A stretch of 64,000 nt of DNA. It comes from Pelotomaculum propionicicum (GTDB lineage: Bacteria > Bacillota > Desulfotomaculia > Desulfotomaculales > Pelotomaculaceae). The first letter of the stretch is position 1, and each line of letters opens with the position of its first letter. This document shows, piece after piece, positions 17,318 to 26,429 of the stretch. Below the pieces are notes generated by a model. The model did no database searches. It was given only the letters and a program-made list of their open reading frames with translations, and was not told the DNA's origin. Location of the stretch: assembly GCF_004369225.1 (NCBI RefSeq), contig NZ_QFFZ01000013.1, positions 1 to 64,000 on the forward strand, read 5' to 3'. The position numbers and the translations under genes are program-made.

Positions 17318-18274
17318 TTGACGGAGAGGTTTGAAGCAAGGGTTGAGCTGAGTGATATTGGCGCTGCGGCCGAAATATTCGGAAAGCACGACGAGCACCT
17401 GGTTCAGATGGAAAAGGCGCTGGGAGTCCGGTTTGTGGCCCGCGGCCAGGAACTGGTTATTACCGGAGACCGGGAAAAGGTTGAGCAGGCCGAGGGGATC
17501 TTAGCCCAGCTGCAGAAGTATTACCGCGCAGGAAACCGTCTCACCTCTCATGAAGTTGGATATGCCATCAGGACCGCCCAGGGCGGTGTTAAAAACGCGC
17601 TGGAGAGCCTGGCCGCCGATGTGGCCATGGTCACACCCCGCGGCAAGCAGATCAAAGCCAAGACGATCGGCCAGAGAAAATATATTGAGTCCATTATCAA
17701 TCACGATGTGGTTTTTGCCATCGGCCCGGCAGGCACCGGCAAAACCTACCTGGCCGTGGCGATGGCGATCAAAGCCCTGCGCGGCAAAGATGTGAGCAGA
17801 TTAGTGCTGACTCGCCCGGCTGTTGAGGCAGGGGAAAAGCTGGGCTTTTTGCCCGGTGACCTGCAGGAAAAAATAGACCCCTACCTCAGGCCGCTGTACG
17901 ACAGCCTTTACGATATACTTGGCGTGGAAAACACCCAGAAGTATCTGGAAAAGAATATTATTGAGATCGCTCCTCTGGCTTACATGCGAGGGAGGACACT
18001 GGAAGATTCTTTTATAATTTTGGACGAAGCGCAGAATACCACCCCGGAACAAATGAAAATGTTTCTGACCCGCCTGGGATTCGGCTCCAAGGCTATTATC
18101 ACAGGGGATATCACCCAGATTGACCTGCCCCGGGGACAGGTGTCAGGCCTGATCAACGCTCTTAAAGTGCTCAAAGACATAAAGGGGCTGGGTATCCACA
18201 CCATGACCGGGGAAGATATCGTCCGGCACCCGCTGGTGGAAGAGATCATCAGGGCTTATGAAAAAATGAAATAA
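17318..18274 (+). CDS. phoH: PhoH-like ATPase
   Basis: The protein has an N-terminal KH-like region, then the PhoH P-loop (AIGPAGTGKTYLAVAMA) and Walker B FIILDEAQNTTPEQMKMFLTR, with the arginine-rich RLGFGSKAIITGDITQ block. PhoH ATPases are linked to RNA metabolism, often next to ybeY. The start is TTG 17318 after AAGGAGG. At 318 residues it has normal length and lies within yqfCD-phoH-pgpH-ybeY. Confidence 0.95.
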   Translation: MTERFEARVELSDIGAAAEIFGKHDEHLVQMEKALGVRFVARGQELVITGDREKVEQAEGILAQLQKYYRAGNRLTSHEVGYAIRTAQGGVKNALESLAADVAMVTPRGKQIKAKTIGQRKYIESIINHDVVFAIGPAGTGKTYLAVAMAIKALRGKDVSRLVLTRPAVEAGEKLGFLPGDLQEKIDPYLRPLYDSLYDILGVENTQKYLEKNIIEIAPLAYMRGRTLEDSFIILDEAQNTTPEQMKMFLTRLGFGSKAIITGDITQIDLPRGQVSGLINALKVLKDIKGLGIHTMTGEDIVRHPLVEEIIRAYEKMK

Positions 18275-18302
18275 CTGTTGTTTCGTCAAGGGGAGTGAAC
18301 CC

Positions 18303-20486
18303 ATGCGCTTTTTAAGCTGGGTCAAGGATAAGTTTTTGCAAGCCCTTGCCTATTTGAGCAAGCAGCGCAAGTTAAGGCGTGGCAGCGCTGCGGTTTTATT
18401 TTTACTGCTGATTACCCTGATTATGGCGATTGAATTTGTCCCGGAAAAGTCCAACCTGGTGGTCGGCCAGGTATCGCCCAAGACCTTTAAAGCTGAGAAA
18501 AACCTTATTTTTGAAGATAAGCAAAAGACTTCGGAGCAGAAGAGGCTTGCTGCTGAAAAAGCGGACAAGGTCTACTACAAGGACCCGCAGGTCAGCATCG
18601 CTGTGCAAAAAGATATCTCCGATCTGGGGGGCAAGGTGCGGGAGATCCAGGGTGACGCCAGTCTTGACAATACCGGCAAGGTTGCCAAGCTGCGCCAGGT
18701 ACTCCCCTTTATTCTGCCCGAAGAAGATCTTAACGAACTGGCCCGTGCAACCGCCAAGGACACCCTTTTTGTTGAAAACACGATCAACAGCCTGGTAGTC
18801 AAAAGTATGGATGCCGGGGAAGGGATCATACAGGACAACCTGAGTAATGTTAAAAAATCTTTGGAAAACCAAATCAGCGGGCTGGGCCTCACCAAATCAT
18901 ACGAAAACTTCGCCAAAGGGTTAATTGATAGATTTTTACGGGCCAATACTTTCATCAACTACGAGAAGACCAAACAGAACCAGGACGAGGCAATGGCTGC
19001 CGTTCCCCCGACGATGATCTCGGTTAAGGAAGGAGAAAAGATTATCGGGGAAGGTGAAATTGTCACCGAGGAGCACATGGTTAAACTTCAGGCCCTCGGC
19101 CTTACCCGCCAGCGGCTTCCCTTTCCGTCCATCCTTGGTATTTTCCTGCTGGTGTCCATGCTGATGACAGTGGTCCTCTTTTATATCTATCAGCAGAACC
19201 GGGATATTTACGAGCATGCCGGGCATTTGTACCTGCTGGGCATGATCGTGCTGGTGGTCCTTGGGGTGGGCAAAGCGATAGTCGCTATAAATGTTAACCA
19301 GTGGCCGGAGTTTGGAGCCCAGTTCGGCTATATGGTGCCGGTGGCCGCTGTAGGCATGTTGATCGCTATCCTGCTTGACTCCCGCCTGGCTGTGCTGGTG
19401 GTGGCGGTGACCAGCCTGATGCTGGGCGTTATGACCGGCAACCAGCTGCGCTTCGGCGTGGTGGGGCTGATCGGCGGCATAACCGGTGTTTACAGCGTAT
19501 CCAAGCTCAGCCAGCGAGGCGACCTGGTGCGCGCCGGCTTTTACACCAGTGTTGCCAATGTTGTAGCCATATTCATAATGGGGCTGGTTAACGGGACCCC
19601 CCTGGCGCTGTTGATTTCATCCAGCCTGGCACTCGGTGTGATCAATGGTATTTTATCTTCCATACTGACCAACGGCGCTTTGCCTTTCCTGGAAAACACC
19701 TTCCATATCACTTCACCTGTCAGGCTGCTGGAGATTTCCAACCCGAACAACGCCTTGTTGAAGAAGCTTCTGCTTGAGGCGCCCGGCACTTACCACCACA
19801 GTATTATCGTGGGCAACCTGGCCGAGTCCGCGGCCGACGCGGTAGGCGGCGACTCCCTGCTGGTGCGGGTGGGGGCTTACTACCACGATATCGGCAAGAC
19901 AAAAAGGCCTTATTTCTTTATCGAAAACCAGATGACCAGCGACAACCCGCATGACAAGATCACTCCCTCGCTCAGCACGCTGATCCTGACTTCGCATGTG
20001 AAGGACGGGGTGGAAATGGCCCGGGAGAACAAGCTGCCCCAGGGTATAATAGATATAATAGAGCAGAGTCACGGCACCAGCCTGGTGACATACTTTTACC
20101 ACAAAGCGCTGGAGTGTGACCGGAATGAAACAGTTACCGAAGAGGAATTCAGGTATGAAGGCCCCAGGCCCCAGACCAGGGAAGCGGCCATAGTGATGCT
20201 GGCGGATTCTGTGGAGGCCGCTGTCCGCTCCCTGCAAAACCCGACCCCGGGCCGGGTTGAAGGACTGGTCAGGAAAATAATAAAAGATAAATTAAATGAC
20301 GGCCAGCTTGAAGAGTGTGACCTTACCTTTAAGGACCTGGCGGTCATAGCCACCGCTTTTGTCAGGGTCATGTCCGGTATCTTCCACAACCGGGTGGAAT
20401 ACCCGGATATGTCTCAGGAAATTGAAAGGAGGAATAAACATGCCGGTCCTCGTAAACAACTTACAGGAAGAAGTAACGGTGGATGA
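18303..20486 (+). CDS. pgpH: 7TM-HD family phosphodiesterase PgpH/YqfF
   Basis: This 727-residue membrane protein has an N-terminal TM helix, a long extracytoplasmic 7TMR-HDED domain, about seven TM helices (residues 280-470) and a cytoplasmic HD domain. HHSIIVGNLAES and YYHDIGKTKRPYFF contain the metal-binding histidines and HD. In Listeria the homologue PgpH hydrolyses cyclic-di-AMP. Its 3' end overlaps ybeY by 47 bases. Confidence 0.94.
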   Translation: MRFLSWVKDKFLQALAYLSKQRKLRRGSAAVLFLLLITLIMAIEFVPEKSNLVVGQVSPKTFKAEKNLIFEDKQKTSEQKRLAAEKADKVYYKDPQVSIAVQKDISDLGGKVREIQGDASLDNTGKVAKLRQVLPFILPEEDLNELARATAKDTLFVENTINSLVVKSMDAGEGIIQDNLSNVKKSLENQISGLGLTKSYENFAKGLIDRFLRANTFINYEKTKQNQDEAMAAVPPTMISVKEGEKIIGEGEIVTEEHMVKLQALGLTRQRLPFPSILGIFLLVSMLMTVVLFYIYQQNRDIYEHAGHLYLLGMIVLVVLGVGKAIVAINVNQWPEFGAQFGYMVPVAAVGMLIAILLDSRLAVLVVAVTSLMLGVMTGNQLRFGVVGLIGGITGVYSVSKLSQRGDLVRAGFYTSVANVVAIFIMGLVNGTPLALLISSSLALGVINGILSSILTNGALPFLENTFHITSPVRLLEISNPNNALLKKLLLEAPGTYHHSIIVGNLAESAADAVGGDSLLVRVGAYYHDIGKTKRPYFFIENQMTSDNPHDKITPSLSTLILTSHVKDGVEMARENKLPQGIIDIIEQSHGTSLVTYFYHKALECDRNETVTEEEFRYEGPRPQTREAAIVMLADSVEAAVRSLQNPTPGRVEGLVRKIIKDKLNDGQLEECDLTFKDLAVIATAFVRVMSGIFHNRVEYPDMSQEIERRNKHAGPRKQLTGRSNGG

Positions 20487-20895
20487 TGAACTGACCGAAT
20501 TCTTGTCAGGTGTCGCGAGTAAAGCGCTGGCCGCTGCCGGCTACCGCGAGGATGCCGAAATAAGCCTGGTGTTTGTAGATGACGAATATATACACGAACT
20601 GAACCTGCAGTACCGGGGTGTGGACAGCCCCACGGACGTGCTCTCTTTTGCCATGCTGGAAGGGGAGCCTGTCGCGGGTGATGAAGAAGAAGTTATCCTG
20701 GGAGATGTGGTCATATCAATGCAGGCGGCCCAGCGGCAGGCGGCCGGCTACGGGCACAGCTTCCGCCGGGAGATAGCTTATCTCACCGTGCATGGAGTAC
20801 TGCACCTGCTCGGCTTCGACCACGGGCAGGAGGATGAACAGAAGATCATGCGCGCCAAAGAGGAGGAAGTGCTGGCGTGTTTTGACCTGACCTAA
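20440..20895 (+). CDS. ybeY: Endoribonuclease YbeY
   Basis: YbeY is a zinc-dependent RNase for 16S rRNA 3' maturation and ribosome quality control. The catalytic zinc motif HGVLHLLGFDHG (HxxxHxxxxxH) is intact, and RGVDSPTDVLSF is the second family signature. The ATG at 20440, after AAAGGAGG, makes a 151-residue protein. It overlaps the end of pgpH. Confidence 0.95.
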   Translation: MPVLVNNLQEEVTVDDELTEFLSGVASKALAAAGYREDAEISLVFVDDEYIHELNLQYRGVDSPTDVLSFAMLEGEPVAGDEEEVILGDVVISMQAAQRQAAGYGHSFRREIAYLTVHGVLHLLGFDHGQEDEQKIMRAKEEEVLACFDLT

Positions 20896-20975
20896 CGGCA
20901 AGGGCGCCTGACGGCACCTGGGGACATTCCTCGTCAACAAAGGAATACCCGAAACAGAGGTGTGTCTCCATTCCT

Positions 20976-21000
20976 CTGACGACTGAAGTCGCACCTACAG
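20976..21000 (-). repeat. GTGCGACT palindrome repeat, copy A
   Basis: Read on the minus strand this is CTGTAGGTGCGACTTCAGTC, with a near-palindromic core GCGACTTCAGTCG. The same 22 bases occur on the plus strand at 21794-21818, so the dgkA-PAP2 gene is flanked by inverted copies. The gap 20896-21041 also contains GAGGAATGG-like complementary pieces but no gene. Confidence 0.8.
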
Positions 21001-21041
21001 CTTATAAGAAAGTCAGAATGTATTGTGAGGTATCGCGTTTC

Positions 21042-21743
21042 ATGTTCCTGCGTAAACTTTTAGACGGCTTTAACTACGCCATCGCCGGAATCATTTATTC
21101 AATCCGAACCCAGCGCAACATGCGCATCCATTTTATTGCAGCCTTGCTGGTGCTGGGGCTGTCTATTTATCTCAGGCTCAGCTCCCGCGAGCTTTTAATC
21201 GTGTTTTTCACCATTACACTGGTAATTATGGCTGAGCTGTTCAATACAGCCATAGAAGCGGTGGTTGACCTGGTTGTACAGGAGTTCCACCCCCTGGCGC
21301 GCATAGCCAAAAACGTGGCGGCCGGGGCGGTGCTGATAACCGCGCTGAACTCGCTTGTGGTCGCTTACATAATTATTTACCCCCGCCTGGAGGGGTTTTC
21401 CTTCTATATCGGCCCCAGGCTGAAAGAAACACCCCTTAACGTGACTTTGCTGGCCCTCTTGTTTGTAGCGTTGCTGGTCGGCATCGGCAAAGCGCTCACC
21501 GGCAAGGGCACATTTGTCAAAGGCGGCCTGCCCAGCGGGCATACAGCTGTGGCTTTTGCCGGGGCCGCGGCACTGACCCTGCTGACCAGCAACGCCCTTG
21601 TGAGCACTGTGGCCTTTATCATGGCCCTGCTGGTGGCCCACAGCAGGCTTGACACCGAGGTCCACACCTTCTTTGAGGTGAGCACCGGCGCGCTTCTCGG
21701 CATCCTGGCCACCATGGCCGTCTTCACCCTCGCCGGCTGGTGA
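21042..21743 (+). CDS. Undecaprenol kinase (DgkA)-PAP2 phosphatase fusion
   Basis: Residues 1-125 are a DgkA-type integral-membrane kinase (FNYAIAGIIYSIRTQRNMRIH, then MAELFNTAIEAVVDLV). Residues 130-233 are a PAP2/LPP phosphatase-like domain with GGLPSGHTAVAF and HSRLDTEVHTFFE, which holds the second catalytic His. The clear KxxxxxxRP first motif of PAP2 is not obvious. The fusion combines a lipid kinase with a lipid phosphatase, plausibly in undecaprenol recycling. The start may be ATG 21042 or ATG 21018. It occupies the dgkA slot between ybeY and cdd. Confidence 0.88.
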   Translation: MFLRKLLDGFNYAIAGIIYSIRTQRNMRIHFIAALLVLGLSIYLRLSSRELLIVFFTITLVIMAELFNTAIEAVVDLVVQEFHPLARIAKNVAAGAVLITALNSLVVAYIIIYPRLEGFSFYIGPRLKETPLNVTLLALLFVALLVGIGKALTGKGTFVKGGLPSGHTAVAFAGAAALTLLTSNALVSTVAFIMALLVAHSRLDTEVHTFFEVSTGALLGILATMAVFTLAGW

Positions 21744-21793
21744 TTGGGACGTGGGAAGTGAGACGTGAGACGTTGGAAGTGAGAAGTGAGAAT

Positions 21794-21818
21794 CTGTAGG
21801 TGCGACTTCAGTCGCACC
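21794..21818 (+). repeat. GTGCGACT palindrome repeat, copy B
   Basis: CTGTAGGTGCGACTTCAGTCGC followed by ACC; the palindromic core folds as a hairpin. It is the inverted partner of 20976-21000. GTGAGACGTGAGACG-type units (21750-21790) lie between the gene end and this element. A related form is at 37578-37596. Confidence 0.8.
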
Positions 21819-21851
21819 CCGAAGTCCGACGACTATTAAGGTGGGGTAAAT

Positions 21852-22319
21852 GTGAATGTGATTTTCCCTGTTGAAAAACTGATCAACGCCGCCGTGGCGG
21901 CCAGGGAGAGGGCTTACGCCCCTTACTCGAATTTCCGGGTGGGCGCCGCTATCCTGACTAAAGAAGGGCGCTACTACACCGGGTGCAACGTGGAAAACGT
22001 GTCGTACGGACTGACCTGCTGTGCCGAGCGGGTGGCGCTGTTCAAGGCTGTTTCCAACGGGGAGCGTGACTTCGAGGCTATCGCCGTCACAGCGGGCACC
22101 GAAGACTACTGCGCGCCGTGCGGCGCCTGCCGGCAGGCGCTGGCGGAGTTTGGGGCGAAAATTAAGGTTTACATGGTCAACCGGGCGGGCGATTACCGCA
22201 TGCGGACTGTGGCGGAACTGCTGCCCGAGGCGTTTAGCCAGGAGACGCTAAATTCAGAGGCAGACGGGCATAATGATCATAAAACCATAACCAAACTAAT
22301 TGAACCGGTAAACCGGTAG
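21852..22319 (+). CDS. cdd: Cytidine deaminase
   Basis: Cdd deaminates cytidine and deoxycytidine in pyrimidine salvage. The zinc site is complete: CCAERVALF (the Cys before AE sits in the CAE motif) and PCGACRQAL. GCNVENVSYGLT is also conserved. At 155 residues it carries an extra polar C-terminal tail of about 20 residues (DGHNDHKTITKLIEPVNR). The start is GTG 21852 after AAGGTGGGG. The order dgkA-cdd-era matches B. subtilis. Confidence 0.95.
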   Translation: MNVIFPVEKLINAAVAARERAYAPYSNFRVGAAILTKEGRYYTGCNVENVSYGLTCCAERVALFKAVSNGERDFEAIAVTAGTEDYCAPCGACRQALAEFGAKIKVYMVNRAGDYRMRTVAELLPEAFSQETLNSEADGHNDHKTITKLIEPVNR

Positions 22320-22357
22320 CCTGGCAGTCCAGGCTGAATGAGCGAAAGGTGATTTGT

Positions 22358-23266
22358 TTGACAGAAGAGAAGAGCAGCTTTAAGTCCGGGTTTGTGGCCA
22401 TCGTCGGCAGGACCAACGTGGGCAAGTCAACCCTGTTGAATAAACTGGCGGGCCGGAAGGTCGCGATCGTTTCAGAGAAGCCCCAGACCACCAGAAATAA
22501 GATCCTCTGTGTGCTGAACCGGGAAGACTCCCAGGTTATTTTTTTAGACACGCCGGGCATTCACAAGCCGAAGTACAGGCTGGGCGAGCAGATGGTGCAG
22601 CAGGCGCTGGGCACCTTAAAGGAAGTGGACGCCGTCCTTTTTCTGGTTGAGGCGAACCTGCCGCCCGGGCCCGGGGACAATTACATTATGAGGCAGTTTC
22701 AGGACCTGGCGACGCCGGTGCTGCTGGTGATCAACAAAATTGACCTGGTCCGGCGCGAGGAACTGCTGCCGCTGATCGAGCAGTACAGCAGGATGTACAA
22801 TTTCTCCGAGATCGTGCCTGTCTCCGCCCTGACCGGGGAGAACCTGTCCCGCCTGCTTGACGCGGTGACAGGCTACCTGCCTGAGGGGCCTAAGTATTTC
22901 CCGGAGGATATGGTCACCGACCGGCCCGAGACCTTTATCATCACCGAGCTGATCCGGGAGAAGGTGCTGCACCTGACCAGCGAGGAGGTGCCCCACTCGG
23001 TGGCGGTGGTGATTGAGGAGATGGAAAACAGGCCGAACGGTGTGGTCGCCGTCCGCTCCATCATTTACACCGAAAAAGAGTCGCAAAAGGCCATCCTGAT
23101 CGGCAAGGGCGGCCAGCTGCTGAAAAAAATCGGCCAGGCTGCCCGTGAGGAGATAGAGCGGCTGCTTGGGGCGAAGGTGTTCCTGGAGCTGTGGGTAAAA
23201 GTAAAGCCGGGCTGGCGGAATAAAGAGGCGCAAATCCGCAATTTAGGCTACAGGGACGAGGAGTAA
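22358..23266 (+). CDS. era: GTPase Era
   Basis: Era is an essential GTPase for 16S rRNA maturation and 30S assembly. The G motifs are GRTNVGKST, DTPGIHKPKYR, NKIDLV and SALTG; the C-terminal KH domain has IGKGGQLLKKIGQAAREEIE. TTG 22358 is favoured over GTG 22349 because AAAGGTGA lies 5-6 bases before it. At 302 residues it has normal length. Confidence 0.96.
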   Translation: MTEEKSSFKSGFVAIVGRTNVGKSTLLNKLAGRKVAIVSEKPQTTRNKILCVLNREDSQVIFLDTPGIHKPKYRLGEQMVQQALGTLKEVDAVLFLVEANLPPGPGDNYIMRQFQDLATPVLLVINKIDLVRREELLPLIEQYSRMYNFSEIVPVSALTGENLSRLLDAVTGYLPEGPKYFPEDMVTDRPETFIITELIREKVLHLTSEEVPHSVAVVIEEMENRPNGVVAVRSIIYTEKESQKAILIGKGGQLLKKIGQAAREEIERLLGAKVFLELWVKVKPGWRNKEAQIRNLGYRDEE

Positions 23267-23294
23267 AAAAATCAGATGACTGCGGGGAGATTGA

Positions 23295-23744
23295 ATGGAT
23301 CATAAACAGCCGCTTTGGACTAAAGACTTTATACTTATCTGCTTACGCAGGCAGGGTATTTGACAAAAGCGGGCCAGTGCAGGTAATGGCGGTTGGTTTT
23401 GGCGCTCTGGCTTTGGCTTTTGTCCTGCTCTTTCTGGCCGGCGGCATCCTGCTTTTTATTATCTCTGCGGTGGTCATGGGTATAGGTTTCGGTATTATCC
23501 AGCCCACCAACATGGCCATGGCCATTAACCGTGTTGAGCCGTTTCGCCGGGGGCGGCGAACGGCACCATGATGAGCGCTTTTGACCTGGGCATCGGCGTG
23601 GGCTCTATCCTATTGGGGCTGCTGTCCAGTAAAACCGGGCTGGCATACATGTACCTGGTTTGCGGCTTGATCGTAATCATACCAGCAGCAATATTCTATA
23701 CAAAAGATGCCAGAAACACCGGGGTTCTGCCGGAGCAGCAATAG
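23295..23744 (+). pseudogene. Decayed MFS transporter remnant
   Basis: A start at 23295 encodes about 22 residues typical of an MFS N-terminus (MDHKQPLWTKDFILICL) and then hits a stop at TGA. The sequence resumes with GRVFDKSGPVQVMAVGF and two hydrophobic helices. It frameshifts near 23550 (RVEPFRRG/AANGTMMSAF) and ends with further helices and the stop at 23742. Most of the N-terminal half is missing and the frame is broken twice, so this is a pseudogene between era and recO. Confidence 0.82.
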
Positions 23745-23751
23745 GAGGAGT

Positions 23752-23874
23752 ATGGCTTATTCCTCACCCCAGCGCCGCGGGAGCTGGTTTTCCGTATTAT
23801 ACAATAGATTTAATATAATGCACTACCGTAAACAGATTTTTGAAAGCAGGGGCTTTTATTATGAAACTTTATAA
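23752..23874 (+). CDS. Possible 40-residue ORF overlapping recO start
   Basis: ATG 23752 follows a strong AGGAGGAG and opens a 40-codon frame (MAYSSPQRRGSWFSVLYNRF, then more basic/aromatic residues). It ends at TAA 23872, overlapping recO by 14 bases. B. subtilis has the short yqzL at this locus, but I see no similarity to it. It could equally be tail sequence of the decayed transporter region. Confidence 0.35.
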   Translation: MAYSSPQRRGSWFSVLYNRFNIMHYRKQIFESRGFYYETL

Positions 23875-24622
23875 GGTCGAGGCCGTGGTGCTGCGCTCCA
23901 GGGACCTGGGCGGCGGGGACAAGCTGTTAATCCTGTATTCCAGGGAGCACGGCAAAATCAAAGTTGTCGCCCACGGTGCCGCCAAGCCTTCCAGCAGGAA
24001 GCGCGGCTCGGTGCAGCTGTTTTCCCATACCAACTTTCTGCTGCACCGGGGCCGGGAACTGGACTCGGTAAGCCAGTGCGAGGGTGTGGAGATGTTTTCT
24101 TTCATCAGGAGCGACCTCGCCAAAATCGGCTACGCCAGCCACCTGGCTGAGCTGGTCGACGCCCTCGCCCCGGAAGGAGAGCCCAACGAATCCCTTTTCA
24201 CCCTCCTGCTGGAGACGATGAGGCTGATGGAGGCGGCAGACGCTGAAATACTGGCCCGCTCTTTCGAGATCAACGCCGCGGCGTTTCTGGGCTACCGCCC
24301 CGTGCTGGAATTCTGCGCCCTGTGCCAGGGTCCTCTGACGGGAAATATACTTTTCAGCCCCGTCCAGGGCGGGGTGCTGTGCGAGAACTGCGGCCAATCG
24401 GAGCCGGACGCTATGCCCTGCAGCAGGGGCGTGGCGGAAACCATGAAAGTTTTCCTGAGCTGGCCCCCGGCCAGGCTGCGCCAGCTCAGGGTGGGAGAGA
24501 CGGACAGAAAGCAGATTAAGAAGTTGTTATACGAGTATTTGAAATATCACCTGGAGCAGGATCTGAAATCCGCCACTTTTTTAAACCGGCTGCACCCGGG
24601 GCAGTCCGGCAGTGATGTATAA
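23861..24622 (+). CDS. recO: DNA repair protein RecO
   Basis: RecO is the recombination mediator that loads RecA with RecR. Its N-terminal OB fold is MKLYKVEAVVLRSRDLGGGD, with KVVAHGAAKPSSRKRG following. The C-terminal helical part carries a zinc site (CALCQGPL and CENCG). ATG 23861 gives 253 residues, the normal size. A TATAAT at 23814 may be part of its promoter. Confidence 0.95.
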   Translation: MKLYKVEAVVLRSRDLGGGDKLLILYSREHGKIKVVAHGAAKPSSRKRGSVQLFSHTNFLLHRGRELDSVSQCEGVEMFSFIRSDLAKIGYASHLAELVDALAPEGEPNESLFTLLLETMRLMEAADAEILARSFEINAAAFLGYRPVLEFCALCQGPLTGNILFSPVQGGVLCENCGQSEPDAMPCSRGVAETMKVFLSWPPARLRQLRVGETDRKQIKKLLYEYLKYHLEQDLKSATFLNRLHPGQSGSDV

Positions 24623-24671
24623 AATTACTCTTTTTAAGGTAGTAAATAATAAAAAGGAGGGGGATTTTAAA

Positions 24672-25085
24672 ATGACCAGCGAACTGGAAAAGATTGACCT
24701 GATCAGGGCCAGGCTGAATGTCGGATATAAAGAAGCCAAAGAAGCACTGGAGGCGGCGGGCGGTGATGTGGTCCAGGCGTTAATCAACCTTGAGGAAAAG
24801 TCGAAAAATACGGGCGGGCGCTTCCAGGCCAAAGGCCAGGAAGTCTTTGAGCAGATCAAAGAACTGGTAAGCAAGGGGCAGGAGTACAAGATCAAAGTTA
24901 AGCAGGGTGAAAGGACAGTCTTCGAAGTCCCCGCGTCTGTCGGCGCCCTGGGCCTCCTCGGGGTCCTGGCCAGCAGCGAGATTGCCCTAATCGGCGCGCT
25001 GGGCACCGCGACCGCCATGGCTAAAAAGTACACCCTGGAGTTTGAGCGGCGTAGTGAACCTGACGTCAAAACACCAGAAATATAA
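24672..25085 (+). CDS. DUF4342-type UBA/TS-N domain protein
   Basis: This 137-residue protein starts at ATG 24672 after AAGGAGGGGG. Residues 1-45 (KIDLIRARLNVGYKEAKEAL, then EAAGGDVVQALI) form a UBA/TS-N-like three-helix domain. The remainder contains a small hydrophobic segment (VGALGLLGVLASSEIALIGAL) that could be membrane-associated. The DUF4342 assignment comes from this architecture. Function unknown. It lies between recO and the glyQS T-box leader. Confidence 0.75.
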   Translation: MTSELEKIDLIRARLNVGYKEAKEALEAAGGDVVQALINLEEKSKNTGGRFQAKGQEVFEQIKELVSKGQEYKIKVKQGERTVFEVPASVGALGLLGVLASSEIALIGALGTATAMAKKYTLEFERRSEPDVKTPEI

Positions 25086-25114
25086 ACGGAAAAGTTCATA
25101 TTTATTGCAAGCCA

Positions 25115-25143
25115 TTGACTTTAACCCCGGAATTTGATAAATT
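25115..25143 (+). promoter_or_regulatory. Promoter of the glyQS leader
   Basis: TTGACT (25115-25120) and TAAATT (25138-25143) have exactly 17 bases between them. They lie just upstream of the T-box leader. Confidence 0.7.
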
Positions 25144-25149
25144 GGTGAA

Positions 25150-25502
25150 AAAATATGAGCGATGAGGAAAAGAGTAACCGCCAGTTGTTTTTTTAGAGAG
25201 CCCGGCAGGTGGGAGCGGGTAAAACACGGCCGGTGAAAGGCGTTTCCGAGCCGCGGGAGGAACGCTGAAACAGGTCGTAGGTCGTAAGCCGTAGGTTAAA
25301 AACACGGGAGTTCGTCTTGATGACCGGCAGGCTGGTTTAAGCCAGTAAAGCCCGCACAACCTTAAAGAGGGTCAATCTTTGTTTTCTGACGCCCGGCGTC
25401 TAACGGCTGGCGTCCGGCGACCAATACGGCCAATCAGGGTGGAACCGCGGGAAAAACTCCCGTCCCTGGTAGAAATACCTGGGGCAGGGAGTTAGTTTTT
25501 AT
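25150..25502 (+). promoter_or_regulatory. Glycine T-box leader (riboswitch) of glyQS
   Basis: The T-box sequence AGGGTGGAACCGCGGG is at 25436-25451. The terminator stem follows: ACTCCCGTCCC pairs with the GGGGCAGGGAGT region and ends in GTTTTT (25458-25500). A stem I-like region lies upstream (AGAGTAACCG, AGAGAGCCCGGC), where GGC is a possible Gly specifier. Uncharged tRNA-Gly should promote read-through into glyQS. Heptamer units (GGTCGTAGGTCGTAAGCCG, 25275-25297) sit between stem I and the T-box. Confidence 0.9.
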
Positions 25503-25547
25503 TGGCCCCCTTAAAGCCGGTCAAAATGTTATCCAAGGAGGCAGGAC

Positions 25548-26426
<879 letters not shown>

Positions 26427-26429
26427 GGC

